Assembly: GCA_023391185.1 (NCBI GenBank)
Contig: JAEWBI010000042.1
Span: 1 to 51,899 of the forward strand
Reading direction: 5' to 3'
Source of the DNA: Bacillota bacterium
GTDB taxonomy: Bacteria; Bacillota_I; Bacilli_A; RF39; UBA660
DNA: 51,899 nucleotides
The notes under the pieces were generated by a model, which was given only the letters and a program-made list of their open reading frames with translations, searched no databases and was not told where the DNA came from. Below are positions 42,836 to 51,168 of the stretch, one piece after another; the first letter of the stretch is position 1, and the number at the start of each line of letters is the position of its first letter. The translations under genes were made by a program, and so were the position numbers.

Positions 42836-43258
42836 ATGAATAAAAAAAGAGTAAGTAAAACTGTCAAACGTAGATTGACATTACTAGGCCCAATTTTTAT
42901 TGGAGTCTTTGTTATTTGTACTATTACTATTTTTACTTACATATATAAAATTCAAACTTTAAGAGATGAAAAAAATAAACTTAATGAACAACTTGAAAAA
43001 TTAAAAACAGATGAAAAGGAGCTTAGTAATGAAATTAGTAAATTAAAAGATCCTGAGTATATCGCAAAATACGCAAGAGAGAATTACTATTATACCAAAG
43101 ATGGCGAATATGTAATAAAGATAGAGGAAAAAGAAGAAACAGAAACAGTCAGTGAAGTTGAAAATAATAGAGTATATTATATTTTAGCATTAGTAATATT
43201 CATATTAGTTGCTCTTGTAGTATTCATAAGATTAAAGTTAAAAAAAAGGAACAAGTAA
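42836..43258 (+). CDS. divIC: Division protein DivIC (FtsB-like), with an extra C-terminal membrane helix
   Basis: The 140-residue protein has a basic N-terminus, a transmembrane helix (about 14-37) and an extracellular coiled coil (about 38-73). The short region KDPEYIAKYARENYYYTKDGE is typical of DivIC. A Glu-rich linker follows, then a second hydrophobic segment (about 112-133) and a basic end. Typical DivIC has one helix. Gene order yabP-yabQ-divIC supports the call. AGGAGG precedes the ATG at 42836. The upstream ATG at 42818 is unlikely. Confidence 0.85.
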   Translation: MNKKRVSKTVKRRLTLLGPIFIGVFVICTITIFTYIYKIQTLRDEKNKLNEQLEKLKTDEKELSNEISKLKDPEYIAKYARENYYYTKDGEYVIKIEEKEETETVSEVENNRVYYILALVIFILVALVVFIRLKLKKRNK

Positions 43259-43269
43259 TTGTTCCTTTT
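43244..43269. terminator. Bidirectional terminator, divIC and lemA
   Basis: An 11-bp perfect stem (43244-43254 with 43259-43269) and a 4-nt loop, A-rich on one side and T-rich on the other. Confidence 0.8.
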
Positions 43270-43807
43270 ATAATTTAATATCGGTTTTATTTTTGTTAAT
43301 TTCTTTACCATCAAAATAATTTCTTACTTTAAATTTGCAGATTAATCCAATAATATTTGAAGGGAAGGATTTAACTAATTTATTATAATCTGTAATAATG
43401 TCATTATAATATTTTCTTAAAGCTGCAATTTCTGCTTCTGTTTCATTTATGCTTAATTCAATTTTCATAAATCCTTCACATTTTTTTAAATCTCTATATT
43501 CTTCTTTATACTTATTAAATTCATTGATTGCATCATAAATTTTTCTATCTAAATCAAAATTAGTTAACTTTTGAGAACGCAAGTCAGATAAATCTTCTAA
43601 AACTTTTTTCTCATCAGTGTTTGATTTAATTACACCTATAGACTTATTAAGTAAATCATATCTTTTTCTTAAAATAGAATCTATGTTTGCCTCTGCTTCA
43701 TTAATTCTTATTATGTAGTTTTGAAATCTATTGAATGTGTTTATTTGCCAAATCATTATAATACATAAAATTACAATGATGAAAATAAATGTCATAATTA
43801 TGTCCAT
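43268..43807 (-). CDS. lemA: LemA family protein
   Basis: The 179-residue protein has an N-terminal transmembrane helix (about 3-22) and a long helical bundle typical of LemA (YNFNRFQN, INEAEANIDSILRKRYDLL, KYYNDIITDYNKLVKSFPSN). The tail ends FDGKEINKN. The role of LemA proteins is not well defined. The ATG follows GGTGATAAAAT on its strand. It converges with divIC at a shared terminator and lies 42 bp after gerQ on the same strand. Confidence 0.85.
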   Translation of the reverse strand: MDIIMTFIFIIVILCIIMIWQINTFNRFQNYIIRINEAEANIDSILRKRYDLLNKSIGVIKSNTDEKKVLEDLSDLRSQKLTNFDLDRKIYDAINEFNKYKEEYRDLKKCEGFMKIELSINETEAEIAALRKYYNDIITDYNKLVKSFPSNIIGLICKFKVRNYFDGKEINKNKTDIKL

Positions 43808-43849
43808 ATTTTATCACCATTGTAATTATATCAAATATTATTTAGTTTT

Positions 43850-44218
43850 TCAATTAATAGGAGTAAATTCACTACTATAATTTATTTTTTCATCAAATTC
43901 TATGTAATCAACATATATCATTCTAATAAGAGTCCATTTTCCTGTAGTAGGATTACTAACTATAATATGATCTCTACCCGCTTCTTCGATAATTCCAGAA
44001 AAAGCTTTACTTTTTTGTTCTGGTGCTGCATCAGCATATGAAGTATAAACAACTACCTTTTTACCTTTATTTAATCTTAGTATGTTTTCAATATATGACT
44101 GTTCAAATGGAGCATCATATGTGTAAGCAGGAGGCATACTTTGTTGGTTTGGAGATATATTGTTACCACTGTATAATGGACTGCCTGGGAAAACAGCATT
44201 ATTAAAATTATTATTCAT
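43850..44218 (-). CDS. gerQ: Spore coat and germination protein GerQ
   Basis: The 122-residue protein has a low-complexity Asn/Pro/Ser-rich N-terminus (1-35) and then the GerQ core: SYIENILRLNKGKKVVVYTS, FSGIIEEAGRDHIIVSNPT and a final YVDYIEFDE. In Bacillus GerQ is needed for localisation of the cortex hydrolase CwlJ and is cross-linked by transglutaminase in the coat. GAAAGGATGAT lies upstream of the ATG on its strand. Confidence 0.9.
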   Translation of the reverse strand: MNNNFNNAVFPGSPLYSGNNISPNQQSMPPAYTYDAPFEQSYIENILRLNKGKKVVVYTSYADAAPEQKSKAFSGIIEEAGRDHIIVSNPTTGKWTLIRMIYVDYIEFDEKINYSSEFTPIN

Positions 44219-44310
44219 ATAATCATCCTTTCTGTAAATTATATTAAAAAAGGTTGTTTTTATGCCTACAAATATTATTGTTATGGTATAATTTTAAAGG
44301 AGGTAATAAT

Positions 44311-44886
44311 ATGCAAATAACAGTAGGTGTATCAAATAGACATGTTCATTTAACAGAAGAAAGTTATAAAAAATTATTTGGCGATACTCCTCTTGAGAGT
44401 ATAAAGGAACTAACCCAACCTGGCCAATTTTCTAGTAATCAAAAAGTTATATTAAAAACTGCTAAAAGTACTATTGATAATGTAAGAATACTTGGACCAC
44501 TTAGAAATTACAATCAAATTGAGATTTCTAAGACTGACGCTTTTAAATTAGGAGTTAATCCACCAGTTAGAAATTCTGGAGATTTAGCTGCAAGTGAAAA
44601 AATAACTTTAGTAGGTCCAATGGGAGAAGTTGATCTTGATGAAGGTTGTATAATAGCAACTCGTCATATTCACATTACTCCAGACCAAATGAATGAATTT
44701 GGTTTTACAGGTCTTACTAAAGTTAAGGTTAAACTTAATGGTGAAAAGGGTGGCATTATTGATAATGTTTACTTGAAAGTAGATAAGGAAAGTTTTTTTG
44801 AACTTCACATTGATACAGATGATGCAAATAGCCATTTAGTAAATCAAGGAGACAGTTGTACAATAATTTTAAATGACCAAAATTAG
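44311..44886 (+). CDS. pduL: Phosphate propanoyltransferase (PduL-type phosphotransacylase)
   Basis: The 191-residue PduL-type enzyme converts acyl-CoA and phosphate to acyl phosphate and CoA. The first domain reads GVSNRHVHLTEESYKKLFG, then QPGQFSSNQKVILK and ILGPLRNYNQIEIS, with the metal-binding HVH. The second has ATRHIHITPDQMNEFG, with the HIH motif, and ends DANSHLVNQGD. I start at ATG 44311 after AAAGGAGG, not at the upstream ATG 44254. There are no microcompartment genes nearby and no encapsulation peptide, so it probably acts in acetate/ATP metabolism in the cytosol. The end overlaps the next gene by 14 bp. Confidence 0.9.
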   Translation: MQITVGVSNRHVHLTEESYKKLFGDTPLESIKELTQPGQFSSNQKVILKTAKSTIDNVRILGPLRNYNQIEISKTDAFKLGVNPPVRNSGDLAASEKITLVGPMGEVDLDEGCIIATRHIHITPDQMNEFGFTGLTKVKVKLNGEKGGIIDNVYLKVDKESFFELHIDTDDANSHLVNQGDSCTIILNDQN

Positions 44887-45100
44887 TATTTGTGATAGAT
44901 GTAAAGGAATAAATTCTATAAGTCTAATAAAAAAAATAAAAGAATTGTTTCCTAATGCTGAATTTGAAATAGGATGTAACAACATGTGTGGTATTGGTAG
45001 ATCAAAGGTAGTAGTTATAATAAATAATAAACCTTTAATTTCTGATACTGAAGAAGAACTTTTAAACAAGATAAAAAAAGAGAGCAATATTTTGAAATGA
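44873..45100 (+). CDS. DUF1450/YuzB-like Cys-rich small protein
   Basis: The 75-residue protein has four cysteines, CDRC near the start and CNNMC in the middle, then a short beta hairpin (KVVVIINNKPLIS) and an acidic helix. This pattern follows the YuzB/DUF1450 family (unknown function, thioredoxin-like fold with possible metal or redox role). The ATG is inside the last codons of pduL. Confidence 0.65.
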   Translation: MTKISICDRCKGINSISLIKKIKELFPNAEFEIGCNNMCGIGRSKVVVIINNKPLISDTEEELLNKIKKESNILK

Positions 45101-45141
45101 ACATTTTAAAGTTCAAATCAATATGTTTCTCTCTTTTTTAT
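45073..45141. terminator. Long bidirectional terminator-like hairpin
   Basis: AAAAAAGAGAG...CTCTCTTTTTT arms flank an inner GAAC/GTTC hairpin. It closes the pduL unit and the minus-strand PBP gene. Confidence 0.65.
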
Positions 45142-45162
45142 TTATTAATTCATATTTAAGTA

Positions 45163-47115
45163 TCATTCTTGCTTAATAGTCGGAATTAAATCATCAAGTT
45201 CTGTTTCTGTAATACTTGGTTCAGTCCCTTTTATATAATATAGCATTACTGATTTTTGATCAGAAGAGGTCACTATATCACCAGTTATAGGATTAACAAG
45301 TGAACCTACTACATTACTAGGCATATCATACCAAGTAGCGTCCTTATCGCTAAAGTATGATTCAATTGTGTCTGCCCAAATATTCTTTATATCACTACTA
45401 ACATTTGTAGGAATTTTACTATTGTCATCATATCCGGTCCATATTCCCATAACAATATTACTATTATATCCAAACACTAAAGCGTCAGAATCTGTTGACC
45501 CTGTTTTCATAGAGTATTTATTAGTCAGTTTGGCTGCAACATTTAAGCATGTTGGATAATTATAATCAATAAAATTAGATGAATAGCAATTAGAAAGAAG
45601 TTCATTTACTATATAAACTATACTTTTACTTAAGATAGCTTCTTTAGTTTCTTTATATTCATAAAGGATATTACCACTAGCGTCTTCAACTTTTTCAATT
45701 AAGTGAGGAGTGATCTTATAACCATAACTTGCTAGGGATGAATATGCTGTAATCATTTCCATTAAATTTATATTTGATGTTCCTAGTGCTAGTGAAGGAA
45801 TTTCTTGTAAGTCACTAGTTATACCAACACGTTTAAGCATATTAACAAGCGTCTCTTCACCTAGAAAAAGATGTGTTTTAACTGCAAAAACATTGTCAGA
45901 ATAGGCTAGTGCAGCAGCTAGTGTTATTTCTTTATTAGGATATATATCACCAAAATTACTTGGACTATATGTTTTATCATTTGAAAAAACAAACGTTGTT
46001 TTAGAACTATTAAAAGTTGTAGAGGCAGTAAAACCATTCTCAATTGCTGCATAATATAAAAATGGTTTAAAAGTTGATCCAACTTGTCTTTTTGAAGATA
46101 TAGCCCTATTATATTCACTTTTTGAGTAATCTGTACCACCTATTAAGGCAAGCACTTTTCCATCATTAGGATCTGCTACTATGCTTGCAATTTGAAGTTT
46201 ATCATCAGTAATATACTGATCAATATATTTCTCCAATTCAAGTTGTAATTTTAAATCTAAATTTGTGTATATCTTTAAACCACCAGTATCAATTAATGAA
46301 TCTGGTATAGTATCAATTTTTTTTAATTCTGCCATTACAGCATCTTGATAATACATTAATGTGCTAGAATCATTTGATTTGAGTTTTCCAATATAAGTTA
46401 GTTCTTCATCATAAGCTGCATTTTTCTCTTCCTCTGTTATATATTTATTTTTGACCATTGAGTTTAAAATAATAAGTTGTCTACTTTTGGCATTATCAAT
46501 ATTAGTTATTGGGGAATAATAACTAGGGGATTTTGGAATTCCTGCTAATATAGAGGCCTGAGATAATGAAAGTTCACTAGCACTAATTCCAAAGTAATAA
46601 TAACTAGCATTTTCAATTCCATATATTCCACCATAATTTATCGTATTTAGATATCCCTCTAATATTTCTTCTTTGCTATAGTGAGTTTCTAAATTTATCG
46701 TAATCCATGCTTCTTCAAATTTTCTTTTCCATGTCTTTCCAAAATCTAAAAATAAATTTTTGGCATACTGTTGTGATATAGTGGAAGCACCTTGACTTTT
46801 TTTGCCAGTTTTTGCGTTAACATATAAAGCTTTTACTATTCTTAAATAATCAAATCCAATATGTTTATAGAAATTTTTATCCTCTATTGAAATAGTAGCA
46901 TTTATTAAATTTTCAGATATATCATCTAAACTTACCCAGTTATTATTATATCCAGAAAATACTTCTCCACTACTATCGTACATTGAATAACTATTAGCTG
47001 ATTGGATATTTAGTTTATTAGACATTTTAGCATATACATATATTCCAATATAGACAATAACTAAAAATAGACTTAGTATAATTCCCCATTTTATAAATTT
47101 TTTTACTATTTTCAT
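45163..47115 (-). CDS. Class A penicillin-binding protein (PBP1-type)
   Basis: The 650-residue bifunctional peptidoglycan synthase has an N-terminal transmembrane helix (about 9-30). A glycosyltransferase GT51 domain (about 55-230) contains SIEDKNFYKHIGFD, STISQQYAKNLFL and ILEGYLNTINYGGIYGIENA. The transpeptidase domain has GSTFKPFLYY (SxxK), ALAYSDN (SxN) and KTGSTDSDALVFGY (KTG). No PASTA domain is present. AAGGTGAT lies before the ATG on its strand. It is monocistronic and faces the pduL unit. Confidence 0.93.
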   Translation of the reverse strand: MKIVKKFIKWGIILSLFLVIVYIGIYVYAKMSNKLNIQSANSYSMYDSSGEVFSGYNNNWVSLDDISENLINATISIEDKNFYKHIGFDYLRIVKALYVNAKTGKKSQGASTISQQYAKNLFLDFGKTWKRKFEEAWITINLETHYSKEEILEGYLNTINYGGIYGIENASYYYFGISASELSLSQASILAGIPKSPSYYSPITNIDNAKSRQLIILNSMVKNKYITEEEKNAAYDEELTYIGKLKSNDSSTLMYYQDAVMAELKKIDTIPDSLIDTGGLKIYTNLDLKLQLELEKYIDQYITDDKLQIASIVADPNDGKVLALIGGTDYSKSEYNRAISSKRQVGSTFKPFLYYAAIENGFTASTTFNSSKTTFVFSNDKTYSPSNFGDIYPNKEITLAAALAYSDNVFAVKTHLFLGEETLVNMLKRVGITSDLQEIPSLALGTSNINLMEMITAYSSLASYGYKITPHLIEKVEDASGNILYEYKETKEAILSKSIVYIVNELLSNCYSSNFIDYNYPTCLNVAAKLTNKYSMKTGSTDSDALVFGYNSNIVMGIWTGYDDNSKIPTNVSSDIKNIWADTIESYFSDKDATWYDMPSNVVGSLVNPITGDIVTSSDQKSVMLYYIKGTEPSITETELDDLIPTIKQE

Positions 47116-47241
47116 ATTATCACCTTACCTTTATTTAGTATTGCTTAAAAATATGAAAATATAAGTGCAATTTAATAAAAGATATGCTATAATTACATGC
47201 AAGAGAAACAGAGATAATTTAAGTAGAAATATGGTGATAAA

Positions 47242-47613
47242 ATGGCAAAAATCAATCTTAGAACAAGCTTATATAACAAGACAGATAATAAGTATTTTAA
47301 TAATGAAGTAGTAGCTATTTTAGATGATAAAAAGACTATAAAATATTTAGATAGAAATGTTACTGTGTCTATTGAAAAAAAAGAAAATGGAATTAATATT
47401 ATTCGGCGATCAGATGATTATGAAATCCATTTGCCACTTGAAAAAGGGAAAAAAACAAAAGGATTTTATAATGTAAAACAATTAGGAATCTTAGATATGG
47501 AAGTAGAAACAACTAGTATTACTATCGGAGACAATACTCTAAATGTTGAGTATACAATGATTTTAGACAAACAATCTATTTCAGAATTTAAGTTTTATTT
47601 GGAATATATGTAA
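47242..47613 (+). CDS. ywiB: YwiB-like DUF1934 protein
   Basis: The 123-residue calycin-like beta-barrel protein has the IHLPLEKGKKTKGFYNVKQL core and GILDMEVETTSITIG. It is next to argS, as in B. subtilis. Function unknown. ATGGTGAT precedes the start. Confidence 0.75.
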   Translation: MAKINLRTSLYNKTDNKYFNNEVVAILDDKKTIKYLDRNVTVSIEKKENGINIIRRSDDYEIHLPLEKGKKTKGFYNVKQLGILDMEVETTSITIGDNTLNVEYTMILDKQSISEFKFYLEYM

Positions 47614-47627
47614 TTAGGAGAGATAAC

Positions 47628-49328
47628 ATGATAATAGAAAAATTAGAAAATATAATAAAGGAATCGTTCATAAAATCAGGATATGAGGTAGAAACTGTTA
47701 GAGTAATAAAATCAAATCGTCCTGATTTATGTGATTATCAATGTGATGATATATTTAAATTAACGAAAATATATCATCAAAGTCCTATTGAAATAGGAGA
47801 AAAAATAACAAAAGAAATAAATGATAGTCAAAATTTTAATGAATACTTTGAAAAAGTAGACTTTGTGAAACCAGGATTTATTAATATTACAGTAAGTAAT
47901 AGTTTTATCAATAGATACTTAATGCAAATGGCAAATGATATTAAGTCGATATTATGCCTTCCTGAAAAAAAAGAGACTTTTGTGGTTGATTTTGGTGGAG
48001 CTAATGTTGCAAAACCACTACATGTTGGGCACATGAGAACTATTTTAGTTGGAGAAAGTGTATCAAGAATAATAAGATTTTTTGGACATAAGACTATTGG
48101 GGATGTTCATTTAGGAGATTATGGATTACAAATTGGTCAAGTTATTTATGGGATACTTAGGGATGGAAAGAGTATAGATGATATTAACATAAAATATCTT
48201 GATAAAATATATCCTGAAATGAGTGGTATTTGTAAAGAAAATGAGGATATTAAAGCAGAGTGTGCTGAAATAACAAAAGAACTTCAAGATGGTAATTTAG
48301 AATATACTAAACTTTGGAAAAAAATACTTGAGGTATCAGTTCAAGATATTAAGAAAAATTATGACTATTTAGGAGCTAATTTTGATCTTTGGTTAGGTGA
48401 AAGTGATTCTTACAATTATTTAGAAAAATTAGAAAGAATATTTAGTAATGAAGGGATTTTATCTGAAAGTGAAGGAGCAGTCATTGTAAATGTTTCTAAA
48501 CCAGAAGATAAAAAAGAAATACCACCACTTCTATTTAAAAAAAGTAATGGTGCATACTTATATGCTTCAACAGATTTAGCTACTATACTTCAAAGAAAAG
48601 AAGATTTTAATCCTGATCATATTTTGTATGTAGTAGATAATAGGCAAGCTCTACACTTTGAACAAGTATTTAGGGCAAGTGAATTAGGAAAACTTACGCC
48701 ATACAGTAGTTTAGAGCATTTGGGTTATGGAACTGTTAATGGTTCTGATGGTAAGCCTTACAAAACAAGAAATGGTGATAATCCAAAGTTAGAAGGTTTG
48801 TTTGACACAGCTAGAGAAATATTTATTAGTAAAAAAGAAAGTAATAAGGATATGTCAAGAGAAGATGTAGACAAAATAGTCAATTCTATATTAAAATTTG
48901 CAGATTTACAAAACTCTCGTGATAAAGATTATATTTTTGATTTAAATAAGTTTTCAGATGTTTCTGGTAAAACTGGTCCTTATATTTTATACACATATTT
49001 AAGAATTAATAAGATACTTAAGGAAGAAAAATTAGATAATAATTTAACAAATAGCATATATAATAAATATGATCGTGATTTAAGAATGGAATTGCTTAAT
49101 TATGTAAATGCTGTAGAAATGGCTTTTAATGAAAGAAAACCTAATTATGTTGCAGAGTATGTTTACAATTTGTGTGTAGCTAGTAATATATTCTATCAAA
49201 ACAATCATATTGCTAATATGGAAGATAAAATAAATAAGAATGATTGGCTATATATTTTAACAATATCAAATAAAATAATTAAAGAAATGCTTTATTTATT
49301 AGGTATTGAAATACCATCAGTAATGTAG
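47628..49328 (+). CDS. argS: Arginyl-tRNA synthetase
   Basis: The 566-residue class I synthetase has an N-terminal Add-1 domain (1-115), then HIGH as HVGH in NVAKPLHVGHMRTI (about 130-133). DVHLGDYGLQIGQV, the LYASTDLATI and VVDNRQALHFEQVF blocks, a KMSKS-equivalent area around KTRNGDNPKLEG, and the C-terminal anticodon-binding domain with YILYTYLRI and SNIFYQNNHI are also present. No truncation is seen. It starts 14 bp after ywiB with AGGAG. Confidence 0.95.
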   Translation: MIIEKLENIIKESFIKSGYEVETVRVIKSNRPDLCDYQCDDIFKLTKIYHQSPIEIGEKITKEINDSQNFNEYFEKVDFVKPGFINITVSNSFINRYLMQMANDIKSILCLPEKKETFVVDFGGANVAKPLHVGHMRTILVGESVSRIIRFFGHKTIGDVHLGDYGLQIGQVIYGILRDGKSIDDINIKYLDKIYPEMSGICKENEDIKAECAEITKELQDGNLEYTKLWKKILEVSVQDIKKNYDYLGANFDLWLGESDSYNYLEKLERIFSNEGILSESEGAVIVNVSKPEDKKEIPPLLFKKSNGAYLYASTDLATILQRKEDFNPDHILYVVDNRQALHFEQVFRASELGKLTPYSSLEHLGYGTVNGSDGKPYKTRNGDNPKLEGLFDTAREIFISKKESNKDMSREDVDKIVNSILKFADLQNSRDKDYIFDLNKFSDVSGKTGPYILYTYLRINKILKEEKLDNNLTNSIYNKYDRDLRMELLNYVNAVEMAFNERKPNYVAEYVYNLCVASNIFYQNNHIANMEDKINKNDWLYILTISNKIIKEMLYLLGIEIPSVM

Positions 49329-49378
49329 TGGTATTTATTTAACAATAATGCATATTATATAACTGTCAAAAAAAAGTA

Positions 49379-49406
49379 TTGACACACATGAAAAATGTGG
49401 TAGAAT
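49379..49406 (+). promoter_or_regulatory. Promoter of rpoE with an inverted repeat in the spacer
   Basis: TTGACA (49379-49384), a 16-bp spacer and TAGAAT (49401-49406). The spacer contains CACAT (49385-49389) and ATGTG (49395-49399), a near-perfect inverted repeat that could be an operator. Confidence 0.6.
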
Positions 49407-49438
49407 TAAATCTGGCGTATATATTGTAGGAGGATTTT

Positions 49439-49885
49439 ATGAAAATAGAAGATATGACAAAATCTGAGTTAGAATTACTTTCTAATTGTGATTTAACAGC
49501 CTTGTTATTAAAAGAAAATAAGAAGCCAATGAATACACCAAGTATATTCAAAAAAATATGCTCATTGTTAGGTTATACTGATCAAGAGTATACAGATAAA
49601 ATTGGCGAGTTTTATACTTCATTAACTACAGATAAAAGATTTATTCTATTAGATACAGTTGAATGGGATCTAAGAGATAATCACGCTGTAAAAATTAGTG
49701 TTGACGATGATGAAGAAGAGGAAATCGAAATAGATGAATATGACGAAGAGGACGAAGAAAATGTCGATGTAGAAGAAGATCCAGAAGATATTGAGGAACC
49801 TCTAGAAGATGATGATTTAGATATTGACGATGATGAAGACATCGATGATTTAGCTATCGTTGACGAAGAAGAAATAGACATATAA
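49439..49885 (+). CDS. rpoE: RNA polymerase delta subunit
   Basis: The 148-residue protein has an N-terminal HARE-HTH domain (SELELLSNCDLTALLLKEN, then FKKICSLLGYTDQEY and TSLTTDKRFILLDTVEWDLRD). A strongly acidic Asp/Glu tail (about 83-148) follows, the usual form of RpoE, which is restricted to Bacilli and relatives. Located right after argS, as in Bacillus. AGGAGG precedes the ATG. Confidence 0.93.
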   Translation: MKIEDMTKSELELLSNCDLTALLLKENKKPMNTPSIFKKICSLLGYTDQEYTDKIGEFYTSLTTDKRFILLDTVEWDLRDNHAVKISVDDDEEEEIEIDEYDEEDEENVDVEEDPEDIEEPLEDDDLDIDDDEDIDDLAIVDEEEIDI

Positions 49886-49934
49886 AAACTAGAAATAAAA
49901 TTGAACATTTTGTTCAATCATTTCTAGTTTTTTT
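49885..49934. terminator. Bidirectional terminator, rpoE and lipoprotein
   Basis: Outer stem AAAACTAGAAA/TTTCTAGTTTT, inner TTGAAC/GTTCAA (49901-49906 with 49912-49917). T-run at the right, A-run at the left. Confidence 0.8.
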
Positions 49935-50646
49935 ATTTACTTATTGGGCTATAAAAATTGATCTCTCCTGTTTTTCCATTATATATAGGTATATATACAA
50001 AACTAACTCCATAGTTATTGATTATTCTTATATACATTCTTGGAATAGTCTCAGGAGGCATGATTTTTATTACTATTTTTCCGTTTCTTTGATCTTCTTC
50101 ATATATAATATCTCCTGGAATAACATTACCATCATTATCTAGCTTTGCTTCATATACAGATATTTGTTTTACTTTCTGATTAAGATCAATAATTATTGAT
50201 TGATTAGTCTCTTCGTATTTTACAATTGTTCCATCATCCTTTGTATAATTATTATCATATCTAATACTAAAATTCTCAGTTGTATATTGTTCAAATATAT
50301 TATCAAGAGTAGATTCTATTTTTTTATCTTTTCCACATAAAAAACTTCCACTACCATCATTATGTATTTTATAACATATATTACTGTCTACAAAAACAAA
50401 TTCATATTTTTCATTTTCTGTTTCTATTATAAGAGGACTAGTATCATCTTTTAATACATCTATAGCAGAGTTAGTATTAAAATTAATACTATTTATCAAA
50501 TTCTTAATATCACTCATGTCATCATCAAGTAGAATTATATTTTTATAATTAATGCCTTTTACATTTTCTAATAGGTTAGTATTTCTTGTACAACCTGTAT
50601 TTATCAAAATAAGAATATATACAAAAAAGACATAGTATTTCTTCAT
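49933..50646 (-). CDS. Lipoprotein of unknown function
   Basis: The 237-residue protein has a lipoprotein signal peptide with lipobox LINTGC (Cys about 19). It has no known domain I recognise. It is Asn/Ile/Asp-rich, with two cysteines (NICYKI and FLCGKD) that may form a disulfide. CAGGTGAT precedes the start on its strand. Confidence 0.65.
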   Translation of the reverse strand: MKKYYVFFVYILILINTGCTRNTNLLENVKGINYKNIILLDDDMSDIKNLINSINFNTNSAIDVLKDDTSPLIIETENEKYEFVFVDSNICYKIHNDGSGSFLCGKDKKIESTLDNIFEQYTTENFSIRYDNNYTKDDGTIVKYEETNQSIIIDLNQKVKQISVYEAKLDNDGNVIPGDIIYEEDQRNGKIVIKIMPPETIPRMYIRIINNYGVSFVYIPIYNGKTGEINFYSPISK

Positions 50647-50685
50647 ATTATCACCTGTATTAAGTATAGCATAATTTAATTAGCC

Positions 50686-50714
50686 TATACAAAAAATATA
50701 GTTATTCATACTAT
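50686..50714 (+). promoter_or_regulatory. Possible SigE-type promoter of the cotJ genes
   Basis: CATACTAT (50707-50714) fits the CATANNNT -10; a weak TATACAA-like -35 sits 14 bp before. cotJ is SigE-controlled in Bacillus. Confidence 0.4.
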
Positions 50715-50733
50715 AAAATGAGGAGGAAATAGT

Positions 50734-51168
50734 ATGAATAACTATAGAGACTATTATAATTACAATAATAATAATTATAATCAGCCAAATTATAACCAAA
50801 GCAATGAAAAAATAACAAATTTATATGATGCATATCAAGGGTTTATTAGAGGTAATTTATTCCCTGATTTATATAATTCATATAGAGTTAGTAATCCAAT
50901 AGATATTAAACCAAGTAATGAACAAGCTGAATTATTAACTAATATTGATGCATTAGAATTTGCATTGAACGATTTAAACTTATATCTTGATATGAATCCT
51001 AACGATAGTAAAATGATAGAATTATATAATTATTATTTAAAACAAAATAAAGAATTCTTAAGTGTTTATCAAAATAAATATGGCCCAATATTATTAGATA
51101 GTGATGCTTTAAAAGGTGGAAGATGGGATTGGATAAACTCACCATGGCCATGGGAGGGGAATAAGTAA
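50734..51168 (+). CDS. CotJA-CotJB fusion, spore coat protein
   Basis: The 144-residue protein has a low-complexity Asn/Tyr-rich start (1-25), then a CotJA-like piece (about 30-52, with GFIRGNLFPDLYNSY). From about 60 to 143 it is a CotJB-like piece (ALEFALNDLNLYLDMNP, EFLSVYQNKYGPILL, WDWINSPWPWE). In Bacillus cotJA and cotJB are separate genes before cotJC. Here one frame carries both, without an intervening stop. The stop overlaps the cotJC start by one base. AGGAGG lies upstream. Confidence 0.8.
   Translation: MNNYRDYYNYNNNNYNQPNYNQSNEKITNLYDAYQGFIRGNLFPDLYNSYRVSNPIDIKPSNEQAELLTNIDALEFALNDLNLYLDMNPNDSKMIELYNYYLKQNKEFLSVYQNKYGPILLDSDALKGGRWDWINSPWPWEGNK

Noticed and set aside
44311..44886. 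Bacterial microcompartment locus around pduL
   Set aside because: No shell-protein genes, no encapsulation peptide, and no aldehyde dehydrogenase nearby.
49681..49917. Serine-rich open frame on the minus strand over rpoE
   Set aside because: It is the mirror of the Asp/Glu-rich rpoE tail; no ribosome binding site and strong coding support on the plus strand.
49901..49917. GAAC...GTTC near the end of rpoE as a second LexA box
   Set aside because: The spacer is five bases, not four, and it is the inner stem of a terminator.
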